Assembly: GCA_036803205.1 (NCBI GenBank)
Contig: DAIRUS010000003.1
Location: 1-61,900, forward strand
Source of the DNA: DAIRUS01 sp036803205
GTDB taxonomy: Bacteria; Patescibacteriota; Minisyncoccia; Minisyncoccales; GBS-2
Length of the DNA stretch: 61,900 bases
Reading direction: 5' to 3'
Of this stretch, positions 23,744 through 32,161 are shown one piece after another. How positions within the stretch are numbered: the first letter of the stretch is position 1; each line of letters opens with the position of its first letter. Made by a program: the position numbers and the translations under genes. The notes under the pieces are model-generated. The model was not told the origin of the DNA, did no database searches, and saw only the letters and a program-made list of their open reading frames with translations.

Positions 23744-24340
23744 ATGGAAAAATTAGATCCTAAAGCAGTTTGGATGTTTTTTTTCCAATCCCTTGGCGTT
23801 GGATTATTTTTACTCATATTTTTTGGAATCTTTGGAGCTCTTTTATTGATAGATAGATCAATTAAAGATATACAGAGAGCAATAACAGAGAGTATAGATA
23901 GATCATCAATTACAGAGAGATCAATTATTATAGAGAGAGAGGCTAAACTTGACTTAAGTTGGGGGGTAATAATTCTTTTAGCTGTGGTTGTTATTTGGAT
24001 TTTTGGTAGTTATGGTTGGGCCAAGCTATCTTACAATGCTTATAAGTTTGAACTTACCGAGGAGGTTTTTAAAAAAGAACATGGAGTGATTTGGAAAAAA
24101 TATGTTTCTATCCCCTATGAAAGAATCCAAAATATAGATATTCATCGAGGAATTATAGCTCGAATCCTTGGGCTTAGTGATCTAATGATTCAAACTGCCG
24201 GGCATTCTGGGACATATGGACATTATGGAATAATAGGGGGAGAGCCAGAAGGAAGATTGCCGGCACTTTCTAAAGAAAGAGCTGAGGCAATAAGAGAAGA
24301 GTTAATAAGAAAAGCTAAGGGAGAAAAATCAAAGTTATAA
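23744..24340 (+). CDS. Membrane protein with bacterial PH-like (bPH2/YdbT-type) domain
   Basis: This frame encodes 198 residues from ATG at 23744; the longer frame starts with TTG at 23735. Two membrane helices (about 12-35 and 75-98) flank a low-complexity segment rich in Ile, Ser, Arg and Glu (IDRSIKDIQRAITESIDRSS). The C-terminal part reads FELTEEVFKKEHGVIWKKYVSIPYERIQNIDIHRGIIARILGLSDL with short internal breaks. This is the signature of the bPH2 (former DUF304) family: strand, IPY..IQ, then GxxxRxLGLSxL. Family members form small membrane scaffolds of unclear function. The tail is basic and cytoplasmic. Confidence 0.8.
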   Translation: MEKLDPKAVWMFFFQSLGVGLFLLIFFGIFGALLLIDRSIKDIQRAITESIDRSSITERSIIIEREAKLDLSWGVIILLAVVVIWIFGSYGWAKLSYNAYKFELTEEVFKKEHGVIWKKYVSIPYERIQNIDIHRGIIARILGLSDLMIQTAGHSGTYGHYGIIGGEPEGRLPALSKERAEAIREELIRKAKGEKSKL

Positions 24341-24547
24341 GAGAAATTATTAAAATTCTTTTTATATCTTGGAATTAATTAAAGTTGAGATTTCGTTTTT
24401 CAACTTTTTTCAACGTTCAGAAAATTGCCAGTAAAGAACACTTGGAATCGTCAAGGGGTATAACTTTACGCCGGCTTGGAGGTTTTTTGCCGTCGCAGGC
24501 ACTAAGATGTGTCCAAACCATCTTAATAAGAAGGGGGTATTTCAATT

Positions 24548-24823
24548 ATGACCAATAATAATAAATCAGAGCCTCTTAAAAAAATTAAAGAGGAGATTAA
24601 GGAGGTGAAAAGGGAATTTAAAGAAAAAATGATCACCCTGATTTTGAGTGGTTTTGGCTTGGTGGCAGCTTTAGCCTGGAATGAGGCAATAAAAACTTTA
24701 TTTGAAACCCTTTTTCCAAAAAAGAGTGAGTTAATCGGAAAATTTTTTTATGCCGTGGTGGTAACGATTATTGTAGCAATTGTTTCCTTGCAATTGAGAA
24801 AAATTGCCGAAAAAAGAGAGTAA
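24548..24823 (+). CDS. Small membrane protein, DUF5654-like
   Basis: This frame encodes 91 residues from ATG at 24548, with a purine-rich site (aagaaggggg) about ten bases upstream. A charged amphipathic helix (about 8-27) precedes TLILSGFGLVAALAWNEAIK, a conserved-looking membrane helix with a tryptophan-asparagine pair, and a second helix (about 65-82). The pattern fits the small DUF5654 family common in Patescibacteria and archaea. The name is from memory of the pattern. The 206-base leader (24341-24547) holds a weak hairpin (aagatg/catctt) and no recognised RNA. Confidence 0.6.
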   Translation: MTNNNKSEPLKKIKEEIKEVKREFKEKMITLILSGFGLVAALAWNEAIKTLFETLFPKKSELIGKFFYAVVVTIIVAIVSLQLRKIAEKRE

Positions 24824-24825
24824 AT

Positions 24826-25866
24826 TTAAATTTTTAAATTAGCATTGGCTCTAATTTTTTCTGGTTCAATTTTTTTATGACGTTGGAAAAAAGTAACCAT
24901 TGCCACCATCGCTCCATTATCAGTGCAGAATTTAAGATCAGGAATTAAATATAGTGTATTTGGAATTTCTTCTTGAATTTTTCTCTCAAACTCTCTTCTC
25001 AGTTCCTCGTTGGCAATCACTCCTCCTCCCAAAATGATTGTTTTTGTCCCAAAATCTTTGGCTGCCTTTAAGGTTTTATAAACTAAAACATCAATGATTG
25101 CCCTTTGAACTTCAGTTGCCATTGCCCGAATATACTCTTTTGACTCTCTAATTCTTTTTGGCTGATTTTTGAAATCGTATAAAACAGCAGTTTTTAATCC
25201 GGCGAAAGAAAAATCATAATTTTTTTGATAGAGCATTGGTCGAGGCAATTTAATTTTATAATCGCCAATTGGCGATTGCTGAGCTGCTAATTTAGCAATC
25301 GCCGGACCTCCCGGATATCCTAAACCCAATAACCTAGCAACTTTATCAAAACATTCTCCAGCCGCATCATCTCTGGTTTCGCCAATTAATTTATATTTTC
25401 CAATTGCTTCGACTAAAATCAATTGGGTATGACCCCCACTAACTACTAAAGAAACGGCTGGAAAGATTTGAGGTTTAAGATTTAAGATCTGAAATTTATC
25501 AAGGAAATTAGCCAGAATATGGGATTCGATATGATTTACTGGAACCAGGGTTTTATTTAATTTTTTAGCTAAATTTTTGGCAAAATTAATTCCCTGCCAC
25601 AAACAAGGCTCTAGGCCTGGTCCAACTGTAATGCCAATCAAATCAATCTTTGAAATCTCTATTCCTTCGATTACCTTTTTAAAAACAATTGGTAAATTTT
25701 TTTGATGCTCCCTTTTTGCCAAAAATGGATAAACTCCACCGTATTGGGCGTGAAGTTTTGTTTGGGAAGAAATAATATTGCTTAAAACTTTTACCTCTGA
25801 CCTTTTAATCTTTAAAAGAGAAATAGAGGTCTCGTCGCAAGAGGTATCAATACCTAAAATTAGCAT
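24826..25866 (-). CDS. tsaD: tRNA N6-threonylcarbamoyladenosine transferase TsaD
   Basis: This frame encodes 346 residues from ATG at 25866. The ASKHA-fold N-terminus MLILGIDTSCDETSISLL, the metal-binding HIESHI, SLVVSGGHTQLIL and CTDNGAMVAM all identify TsaD. With TsaB/TsaE partners it transfers threonylcarbamoyl to A37 of tRNAs that read ANN codons. The start lies 20 bases inside the end of the upstream kinase gene. It is convergent with the small gene at 24548, with two bases between stops. Confidence 0.95.
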   Translation of the reverse strand: MLILGIDTSCDETSISLLKIKRSEVKVLSNIISSQTKLHAQYGGVYPFLAKREHQKNLPIVFKKVIEGIEISKIDLIGITVGPGLEPCLWQGINFAKNLAKKLNKTLVPVNHIESHILANFLDKFQILNLKPQIFPAVSLVVSGGHTQLILVEAIGKYKLIGETRDDAAGECFDKVARLLGLGYPGGPAIAKLAAQQSPIGDYKIKLPRPMLYQKNYDFSFAGLKTAVLYDFKNQPKRIRESKEYIRAMATEVQRAIIDVLVYKTLKAAKDFGTKTIILGGGVIANEELRREFERKIQEEIPNTLYLIPDLKFCTDNGAMVAMVTFFQRHKKIEPEKIRANANLKI

Positions 25867-26794
25867 ATTTTTCCTTAAAATTTTCTAAAGCAATTTTTAT
25901 TCCTCCAAAAATTGGAGGTTTTTTAGGTCGAATAAATTGAACTTGAGGATAATATTTTTTAATCTCTTTTTTTACTCTTTGAAAAACAAATTTTGAATTA
26001 AAAACCTCACCCACTAAAACTAACGGAAATTGCTTTCTGAATTTTAATTTCTTTATTACCGAAAGAGCCATCTGGTTTAACTCTTTTCCAGCTTCTTCTA
26101 AAATTTTCCTGGCTGTTTTATTCCCTTTTAAAGCAATCTCATCTACCATTACTGAAATCGAAGCTACCTTTTTAACAAAATTCTTTTGATAAAATTTCTG
26201 ATAAAGCTCTTTTCCATTTTTTATCTTCAACTTCTGAAAAATTGTTTTCCTTAAAAGAGTTTCTTTTCTTCGTCCATCAAAGGTTTTAATAGCTTCTTCC
26301 AAGGCTTTTTTTCCAATCCAAAAGGCTGAACCTTGATCTCCTAATAGCCAATCCCATCCGCCAGAAACTTCTTCTTTTTTTCCTCTCCAACCCATTGAAA
26401 TTGAACCGGTGCCGGCAATAATTAAAACCCCATCTATTTCATCGGTTCCGGAACGAAAGGCAATTTTTTGATCCCCTTCAACTTTTATTGGAAAGGAAAA
26501 AATTTTCTTCAAAAATTTTTCTATTTTTTTCTTTTTTTCTTTATCCTTTTCCAGTCCACCAGCCAAACCTAAATAACAAAAACCTATTTGATTTCTTGGA
26601 CAACCTTTAGTTATCTTAAAGATGATTTTTTTCAAATTAAAAATTGCTTTTTCAAAACCAATTTTATTAGGATTGGTAGAACCTGTTTTGGCTTTTTTTA
26701 AAATCCGGCCTTTTAAATCGCTCATAACGGCTATTGTCTTTGTTCCGCCACCATCAACGGCAATAAGATATTTTTCTTTCATTGGCTTTGACAT
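25847..26794 (-). CDS. BadF/BcrA-type ATPase, N-acetylglucosamine kinase-like
   Basis: This frame encodes 315 residues from ATG at 26794; a second ATG at 26782 gives MKEKYLIAVDGGGTKT and is an equally good start. The phosphate loops VDGGGTKTIAVM and IIAGTGSISMG, and GGWDWLLGDQGSAFWIGKKALEEA, match the NagK/BadF kinase family. It probably phosphorylates N-acetylglucosamine or a related amino sugar taken up or recycled from cell wall. It overlaps the upstream GlmU-like gene by up to 41 bases and tsaD by 20. Context with GlmU-like, YvcK and MurA supports an amino-sugar role. Confidence 0.82.
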   Translation of the reverse strand: MSKPMKEKYLIAVDGGGTKTIAVMSDLKGRILKKAKTGSTNPNKIGFEKAIFNLKKIIFKITKGCPRNQIGFCYLGLAGGLEKDKEKKKKIEKFLKKIFSFPIKVEGDQKIAFRSGTDEIDGVLIIAGTGSISMGWRGKKEEVSGGWDWLLGDQGSAFWIGKKALEEAIKTFDGRRKETLLRKTIFQKLKIKNGKELYQKFYQKNFVKKVASISVMVDEIALKGNKTARKILEEAGKELNQMALSVIKKLKFRKQFPLVLVGEVFNSKFVFQRVKKEIKKYYPQVQFIRPKKPPIFGGIKIALENFKEKYANFRY

Positions 26795-27962
26795 TTTCTT
26801 TTACGCAAGAATGGGGACCTAATATGGTATTAGGTCCAATTAAAGTTCCGGGCATTAAAGAGCAATTAACACCAATTTTCACATTATCCCCAATGATTGC
26901 TCCTAATTTTTTTCTTTTGGTATCAATGATTTTTCCGTCCAAACAAACTTTTACCGGTCTTTCATCAAATCTTAAATTAGCAAAAATAGTTCCAGCGCCA
27001 ACATTGCAGTTTTCACCAATAATTGAATCGCCAACATAGGAGAAGTGAGAAATATAAGTATTTTCACCGATAATTGAATTTTTAAGTTCTACCCCAGCTC
27101 CAATTCGACAATTATCACCAATAACACATCCTTCCCTCACAAAACAATTCGGACCCAAAACCGTTTTTTTTCCAATGTAAACAGGACCCACAATATAGCT
27201 TCCACTTCTAATTTGAGCTCCTTTCTCTAAAATGATTTTTCCCTTCAAAATGACATTTTTTTCTATTTTTCCCTCTCTTTTCTCTTTTTCCCTTTTCATT
27301 AATAAATTTGTTGCCCCAAATAAATTCCAGGGGAAGGTTATTGGAAACCATTTTTTTGCTTCGCTAAGATAAAGTTTTTGTTTTTGAATAAATTTTTTAA
27401 CAAAATCAGTAAATTCGTATTCTCCTCTTACTGATTTTTTGATTGAAAATTGAAAAATACTTTTTGGCAGAAAATAAGCTCCGACATTAACTAAATTTGA
27501 GGGAGGATTTTTCGGCTTTTCTAAAATTTCCGAAACTGTTTTTCCTTTTATCAAAATGACACCGAAATTTTCCGGATTTTCTACTTTTTTTACCAAAATT
27601 GCCGGAAATTTCTTTGTCAGTTTTTTCAAATCTTCTTCAAAATAAAAATCGTCACCATTGAGTATTAAAAATTGATCGGGTAAAAGATTTTTTGCCAAAA
27701 GAGCGGCACTACCAGTACCTGTTGGATTTTTCTGCCACAAATAATAAATTTTTATTCCCTTGTAATTTTTACCAATTTTCTTTTCAATCTGTTCTCCCAA
27801 ATACCCAACAACTAAAATAACCTCTTTAACCCAACCCTTTAATTGTTCAAGGTTGTGTTCCAAAATAGTTTTATTTAAAATCTTCAAAAGGGGTTTTGGT
27901 TTTGTCAAAGTTAATGGTTTTAATCTTTTTCCTAGGCCAGCTGCCAAAATTAAAGCTTTCAT
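26754..27962 (-). CDS. Bifunctional sugar-1-phosphate nucleotidylyltransferase/acyltransferase, GlmU-like
   Basis: This frame encodes 402 residues from ATG at 27962. The N-terminal nucleotidyltransferase has LILAAGLGKRLKPLTLTKPK, LNGDDFYFE and NVGAYFLPKSIF. From about residue 235 the sequence becomes left-handed beta-helix hexapeptide repeats (VILKGKIILEKGAQIRSGSY, VGPVYIGKKTVLGPNCFVRE and on). The order matches archaeal-type GlmU, which makes UDP-N-acetylglucosamine from GlcN-1-P. GlmS is also in the window. The start overlaps the YvcK stop as ATGA. UDP-GlcNAc is the most likely product, but a different UDP- or dTDP-sugar is possible. Confidence 0.85.
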   Translation of the reverse strand: MKALILAAGLGKRLKPLTLTKPKPLLKILNKTILEHNLEQLKGWVKEVILVVGYLGEQIEKKIGKNYKGIKIYYLWQKNPTGTGSAALLAKNLLPDQFLILNGDDFYFEEDLKKLTKKFPAILVKKVENPENFGVILIKGKTVSEILEKPKNPPSNLVNVGAYFLPKSIFQFSIKKSVRGEYEFTDFVKKFIQKQKLYLSEAKKWFPITFPWNLFGATNLLMKREKEKREGKIEKNVILKGKIILEKGAQIRSGSYIVGPVYIGKKTVLGPNCFVREGCVIGDNCRIGAGVELKNSIIGENTYISHFSYVGDSIIGENCNVGAGTIFANLRFDERPVKVCLDGKIIDTKRKKLGAIIGDNVKIGVNCSLMPGTLIGPNTILGPHSCVKENVKANERKISYCR

Positions 27963-28918
27963 AAAAGTTTAATTAAAATTTTAGCTAATTTTGTGGGGTC
28001 ATGATTGATTGCATTTTTAGCTAATAAGGGAAAACCAAGAAATTTATCTTTATTATTTTTATCAAGATTTTCATTTATTTTTACCATTTCTAACAATTCA
28101 GGATGTAATTTTTTCCACTTTAATAAAAGCTTTTTTGAAGGTTTTTGGCTATTATAAATTACAAAATTTAGTGCCTTACCTATCCAATTTTCAATTTGAT
28201 TAGTAAAATCTAAAATTTTAAAATTATTAGTTTCGCCATATTTTGTCATTAGATTGCAAATATAAACCGTTCTTCCTTTGCTTTCTCGAATGGTTTTGGC
28301 TATTCCTTCTGTCAATAAAATTTGAGCTAAGGTAGAGTAAAGATCGCCAGGTCCAATAACAATCAAGTCAGCTTTTCTTAAGGCAACAATAGTTTTAGGA
28401 TAGGCTTTTGCTTTTGGCTGAAGAAAAACTTTTTTGATTTTTAAATTCCCATTATGTTTTGGTCGATCAATATTGTTCTCTCCATAAATTATTTTTCTAT
28501 TTTCTAAAATCGCACAAAGTTGGGCCCTATCTAAAGTTACAGGCAACACTTCATGTTCTACTTTCAAAAGGTCTCTTAAAGTAGCTAGTGTCTTTTCGTA
28601 ATTGTTTGTTGTTAGCTCTAAAGCAGCAATTAATAAATTAGCAAAATTGTGTCCTTTTAATTGGCCAGCCTCAAATCGATAATTGAACAAATCCTCAATT
28701 AAAGGAGAGGTATTAGCTAAAGTAATAAAAGCCCGTCTGATGTCACCGGGAGAAATAATTTTGTAATCTTTTCTCAATCTTCCGGCTGATCCGCCCGAGT
28801 CAAGCATGGCACAAATTGCCGTCAATTTTATCGGATATTTTTTTAATCCTTGCAAGACCGCCCTTGGCATAGCATTACCCCCGCCGAGACAGACAATTTT
28901 TTTTATTTTCTTTGACAT
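27959..28918 (-). CDS. yvcK: YvcK/CofD-like UDP-sugar-binding regulator
   Basis: This frame encodes 319 residues from ATG at 28918. The UPF0052/YvcK pattern is clear: KIVCLGGGNAMPRAVLQGLK, AMLDSGGSAGRLRKDY, SPGDIRRAF and LIVIGPGDLYSTL. Members bind UDP-GlcNAc and balance carbon flow between gluconeogenesis and cell-wall synthesis. The location between a GlmU-like gene (ATGA overlap) and divergent murA fits that role well. The CofD enzymes of coenzyme F420 synthesis share the fold, but nothing here suggests F420. Confidence 0.9.
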   Translation of the reverse strand: MSKKIKKIVCLGGGNAMPRAVLQGLKKYPIKLTAICAMLDSGGSAGRLRKDYKIISPGDIRRAFITLANTSPLIEDLFNYRFEAGQLKGHNFANLLIAALELTTNNYEKTLATLRDLLKVEHEVLPVTLDRAQLCAILENRKIIYGENNIDRPKHNGNLKIKKVFLQPKAKAYPKTIVALRKADLIVIGPGDLYSTLAQILLTEGIAKTIRESKGRTVYICNLMTKYGETNNFKILDFTNQIENWIGKALNFVIYNSQKPSKKLLLKWKKLHPELLEMVKINENLDKNNKDKFLGFPLLAKNAINHDPTKLAKILIKLL

Positions 28919-28952
28919 TTTTTCTTTTTTATTCTACACTAAACTATCGATT

Positions 28953-30218
28953 ATGACAACCAAATTTTTAATTAAAGGAGGCGTTCCTCTTTCCGGAGAA
29001 GTTGAAATTTCTGGTTCGAAAAATGAAGCCGGTCCTATTTTGGCGGCAACTCTATTAACTGAAAGCGAGTGCGAGATTGAAAATTTGCCTTTGGTAAGTG
29101 ATATTTTAAACCAAATTGAATTACTAAAAAAAATTGGGGCAAAAGTTGAATGGTCGGGGTCAAAAAAAATAAAAATTGGAGCAAAGAATATTGAGCCAGA
29201 AAAAATTCCTGTTAATCTTTTTGAAAAGATGAGAATTTCTGTTTTGTTAATTGGTCCTCTTTTGGCTCGTTTTGGAAAAATAAAAGTGCCTCATCCAGGC
29301 GGAGATAAAATTGGTTTAAGACCAATCTTAACCCACCTTGAAGCTTTTAAAGATTTTGGAATTAAAATTAAAACCAAAAATGGTTTTTATTATTTTGAGA
29401 TGCCAAAAAATTTAAGAGGAAAAAGGGTTGTTTTAAAAGAATTCAGCGTCACGGCAACTGAAAATCTGATGATGTTGGCTGCTCTTTGTCCCGGCCAAAC
29501 CAGAATTGATATGGCTGCTTCTGAGCCTCATGTTCAAAATTTAGGAAAATTTTTAAAATCAATGGGGGTAGAAATTGAAGGAATAGGAACCCATACCCTC
29601 ATCATCAAAGGAAAGAAAAAGTTGGCAGGAGTAAATTTTGTTACCTCTCCTGACCCCATCGAAACTGGTACTTTTTTGATTGTTTTTGCCATCACCGGGG
29701 GCGAAGGAGAAATAAAAAATATCAATGCTGAAGACCTGGTTTGCTTTTTAGAAAAAATGAAAGAAATTGGTGTTAATTTTAAAGTTAAAAACAATCAAAT
29801 TTTAGTTAAACCTTCTTCTAATTTTAGGGCAACAAAAATTCAAATTCTCCCCCATCCCGGTTTTCCTACTGATTTACAACCCCAAAGTTGCGTTTTATTA
29901 ACCCAAGCTCAAGGAAAAAGTTTAGTTCACGAACCTCTTTATGAGAATAGATTTCAACATTTGCACGAACTAAGAAAAATGGGGGCGGATATTGAAATTA
30001 CCGATCCTCATCGAGCATTAATTTTTGGAAAAACGAAATTAAGCGGAACAAAATTAAATGGTACTGACATTAGAACCGGAGCTTCCTTGGTTTTAGCCGG
30101 ATTGATTGCTAAAGGAGAAAGCGTTGTCGAGGGGGTTGAACAAATTGAAAGAGGTTATGAAAAAATCGAGGAAAAATTAAAAAAACTCGGGGCGAAAATT
30201 AAAAAAATAACAAATTAA
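28953..30218 (+). CDS. murA: UDP-N-acetylglucosamine 1-carboxyvinyltransferase with Asp in place of catalytic-loop Cys
   Basis: This frame encodes 421 residues from ATG at 28953; the frame continues upstream to 28806 through the promoter of yvcK, which is not expected to be coding. MTTKFLIKGGVPLSGEVEIS and SGSKNEAGPILAATLL are the MurA start. The flexible-loop motif, usually GGC.IG.RPVD.H, reads GGDKIGLRPILTHL, so the fosfomycin-target Cys is Asp118. That change is known in mycobacterial, chlamydial and borrelial MurA, and it makes the enzyme naturally insensitive to fosfomycin. It catalyses the first committed step of peptidoglycan synthesis. It is divergent from yvcK with a 34-base gap. Confidence 0.95.
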   Translation: MTTKFLIKGGVPLSGEVEISGSKNEAGPILAATLLTESECEIENLPLVSDILNQIELLKKIGAKVEWSGSKKIKIGAKNIEPEKIPVNLFEKMRISVLLIGPLLARFGKIKVPHPGGDKIGLRPILTHLEAFKDFGIKIKTKNGFYYFEMPKNLRGKRVVLKEFSVTATENLMMLAALCPGQTRIDMAASEPHVQNLGKFLKSMGVEIEGIGTHTLIIKGKKKLAGVNFVTSPDPIETGTFLIVFAITGGEGEIKNINAEDLVCFLEKMKEIGVNFKVKNNQILVKPSSNFRATKIQILPHPGFPTDLQPQSCVLLTQAQGKSLVHEPLYENRFQHLHELRKMGADIEITDPHRALIFGKTKLSGTKLNGTDIRTGASLVLAGLIAKGESVVEGVEQIERGYEKIEEKLKKLGAKIKKITN

Positions 30219-30262
30219 GCAAAATATATAAAAATTCTTCTTATCTTTGAAAAATCTAAAAC

Positions 30263-30742
30263 CTATCCAACTGTAATATCAACTCTCTTTTTTATATCGA
30301 AAGCAGCGGGTAATTCTATGGCTGCCTCTAAATACCATTCAATCCTGGAAATGGAAGACTTAGCCTTAAGCATCTCAAATGTTTTAAACATTGTACCCAA
30401 AACACCTTCGGTTGCCTCTGTTGGTTTAGATGGCATGGTCAAAACATTAGCAGGAATTTTTATCTCAAAAGGATATTCTCCTTTTAAATATTCTTTTTCA
30501 CCATCGAGAACTAACTCAAAACGATGAATAAAATCTTTCCTTGTCTGTCTGGTTGGCGGGCGGTTTAGCCTTTTTTCCAAATAAGTAGTAATTCTTACAC
30601 CGTTTAAGGTCACTCTTAATTTTTTGGCCAAGGTAGGTTTTTTAAGTTCAAAAGAAACCCTTCCTTTAATTGTTTCTCCTGGCAAAAAATTGAATTTCTC
30701 TAAACTAATATCGATTTTTCCTGCTCCAAAACCAAAAATCAT
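30263..30742 (-). CDS. Arrestin-like (Spo0M-type) beta-sandwich protein
   Basis: This frame encodes 159 residues from ATG at 30742. The N-terminus KIDISLEKFNFLPGETIKGR and VSFELKKPTLAKKLRVTLNG is typical of arrestin-fold domains, as in bacterial Spo0M: a strand pair, PGE.I.G.V, then a second sandwich sheet. IEWYLEAAIELPAAFDIKK fits the closing strands W.LEA.AD(I/L)P. Only one arrestin domain is present, so the protein is about half the usual length. There is no signal peptide. Spo0M proteins affect sporulation and the cytoskeleton in bacilli; the role here is unknown. Confidence 0.72.
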   Translation of the reverse strand: MIFGFGAGKIDISLEKFNFLPGETIKGRVSFELKKPTLAKKLRVTLNGVRITTYLEKRLNRPPTRQTRKDFIHRFELVLDGEKEYLKGEYPFEIKIPANVLTMPSKPTEATEGVLGTMFKTFEMLKAKSSISRIEWYLEAAIELPAAFDIKKRVDITVG

Positions 30743-30933
30743 ATTATTTTATTTTACCAAAAACCCCCGTACCAATCAATAGGGATAGTGTGAGACAGAC
30801 CGCCTAAACGAATTCTAACTAATAGCTTGTCCGAGACAAGAAGAAATAGAATCACCGGTGAAAATAGTATTAAAGCCCTTAGATAGTGCTAAAGTAGATA
30901 AAGTGTTACAATTTATTCATCTAGTACAAGGAC

Positions 30934-30972
30934 TTGACAAAGTTTTTTAATTTGCTATAATAAGGGTAGCAC
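30934..30972 (+). promoter_or_regulatory. Consensus sigma-70-type promoter of the structured RNA, with TAGCAC start motif
   Basis: TTGACA (30934-30939), a 16-base spacer and TATAAT (30956-30961) match the consensus exactly. Five bases later comes TAGCAC (30967-30972), the same element at the same distance as at two other promoters in this window (33944 and 39698). Transcription probably starts within TAGCAC. The preceding 190 bases (30743-30933) hold only a small hairpin (cttgtc/gacaag near 30828) and a doubtful 30-codon frame. Confidence 0.85.
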
Positions 30973-31279
30973 TATAAAATAAAAAATATTGTAGGGATTG
31001 CCTGCGAGGCCTTGAATGAGGTTTGGCGGGCAATCCCTACCAGTTGGATGGAAGGTGTTGGGGCGCCACGACGCCTTTCTGGTTAACCTGGTTTTTCCCT
31101 AGCCTCAAGATGGCGAACCGGTTCCCCGGCCGGAGGGAGAGGGTTAACTAAAAATCCAGCTGTTGCACTTCCCACCCATTTTTTGGGGGGGAAGCGGGTT
31201 TTGGTAGTTGCGAAGAGGGCAGTAGGGACCCTCTTCGCTATTGCTCTTGAATGGGTGCGAAAGCACCCTTTTCTTTTTT
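30967..31279 (+). ncRNA. Structured non-coding RNA, family not recognised
   Basis: A roughly 310-base transcript is bounded by a consensus promoter and a strong terminator and holds no long open frame. It is richer in G+C than its surroundings. Visible helices are a perfect 12-bp stem gtagggattgcc (30991-31002) with 31029-31040; cagttggat (31041-31049) with 31154-31162 (one G-U), closing a large domain that includes gttaacc (31082-31088) with 31142-31148; a perfect 10-bp stem gcgaagaggg (31210-31219) with 31229-31238; and the terminator hairpin. I found no RNase P (GAAAGUCCGGGC), SRP (GGAAGCAGC) or tmRNA signatures. It could be a divergent 6S-like RNA or a new family. Confidence 0.7.
31253..31279 (+). 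terminator. Rho-independent terminator of the structured RNA
   Basis: gggtgc-gaaa-gcaccc forms a 6-bp stem with a stable GAAA loop, followed at once by TTTTCTTTTTT. Confidence 0.92.
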
Positions 31280-31539
31280 ATAATCAATTTTTTTAATAAA
31301 AAATTAAAAAATTTTTTAAATTAAAATAGGTTATTTACGGCACAAAAATTAACTTACGAAAAGAAAACTAAAGAGGAAACACCTAAAGATCTTGATATTT
31401 CAATTATTGATTTAGTTGCTCAGCTAGTTTGACCTGCTTTTTTAATTCTAGAATTTTTAGAAAAACTGAGTAAAAAGGTTCTCTTAAATCGCAAAAAAAT
31501 AGCAAAACTTTACTTACCTAAAATCCTCTCAGCGGAAGA
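31280..31539. other. Intergenic stretch with a possible decayed frame
   Basis: Between the RNA terminator and the iorB stop, a plus-strand frame from about 31328 reads protein-like (KTKEETPKDLDISIIDLVAQ) but is broken by TGA at 31430 and has no start codon. It continues in frame past the stop into the 3' end of iorB. It may be the remnant of a lost gene. No RNA gene or repeat was found. Confidence 0.3.
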
Positions 31540-32145
31540 CTATCCTTTGCTGATAAACTGGGAACGAGCAAAATTAAAAGTTTTGAGATTTAATTCCAGA
31601 TATTTTTCTGGAATCATTTTTTTAATAGCTTTTTCAAGAGAGTTTGGTTTTATCGGAATTAACCCTTTAAAGGTAGCGAAGCTTATTAAATAAATACCGG
31701 CTAAAACCTCATTTCCTAATTCTTTTTTGCAAATTTCATTGGCTGGAACAAGATTAATTTTTTGAGTGAATTTTTTTATCTCATTTAAAATTTCATTTTC
31801 TGAAAGTGAAGGTTGACCAGGAATGGGTAGTAAATATTTATTTATTAAAAATTGACTATTTTTGTTGGCATAATAGAGTCCTCTTAAAGCTTCGTGCATT
31901 TCCAAGGCTAAAATTAAATCAGCGCCTGCCTGAAAAACCAAAGGAGAAAAAATTTCTTTGCCAAACCTTATTTGTGCCTCAACTGAACCCCCTCTTTGAG
32001 ACAAACCATGGAGTTCAGAAGTTTTAACCTGATAACCTTCGCTAAAAGCGGCTTCAGATAAAATCTCCAGCAGGGTAATTTGGCCCTGGCCGCCAATTCC
32101 AATAATTATAATGTTAAAATCTTTTTTTAGATTCTTAGATTTCAT
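31540..32145 (-). CDS. iorB: Indolepyruvate:ferredoxin oxidoreductase, beta (gamma-domain) subunit
   Basis: This frame encodes 201 residues from ATG at 32145. IIIIGIGGQGQITLLEILSEAA and VKTSELHGLSQRGGSVEAQI are the signature of the pyruvate-ferredoxin oxidoreductase gamma-type domain found in IorB. Together with IorA it oxidatively decarboxylates aryl pyruvates from amino-acid transamination, forming acyl-CoA and reduced ferredoxin. It follows iorA by 16 bases and is clearly in one operon with it. It fits amino-acid fermentation in an anaerobe, though reversal or other 2-oxoacids are possible. Confidence 0.9.
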   Translation of the reverse strand: MKSKNLKKDFNIIIIGIGGQGQITLLEILSEAAFSEGYQVKTSELHGLSQRGGSVEAQIRFGKEIFSPLVFQAGADLILALEMHEALRGLYYANKNSQFLINKYLLPIPGQPSLSENEILNEIKKFTQKINLVPANEICKKELGNEVLAGIYLISFATFKGLIPIKPNSLEKAIKKMIPEKYLELNLKTFNFARSQFISKG

Positions 32146-32161
32146 AAGATTGAAGGTTTTC

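Noticed and set aside
28806..28952. N-terminal extension of MurA
   Set aside because: The extension lies antisense to yvcK and its promoter; family members start at the ATG at 28953.
30857..30949. Short plus-strand frame (GTG start, 30 codons) before the structured RNA
   Set aside because: It overlaps the -35 element of the RNA promoter and lacks a ribosome binding site; it may be a remnant but cannot be supported as a gene.
30967..31279. RNase P RNA, SRP RNA or tmRNA
   Set aside because: None of the universally conserved motifs of these RNAs is present, and the 5' end pairs locally rather than with the 3' end.
31328..31539. UGA recoding (as in Gracilibacteria/SR1) to join the broken frame
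   Set aside because: TGA is clearly a stop in this genome, for example at the ATGA overlaps nrdD/nrdG, lepB/hisS and yvcK/glmU-like.
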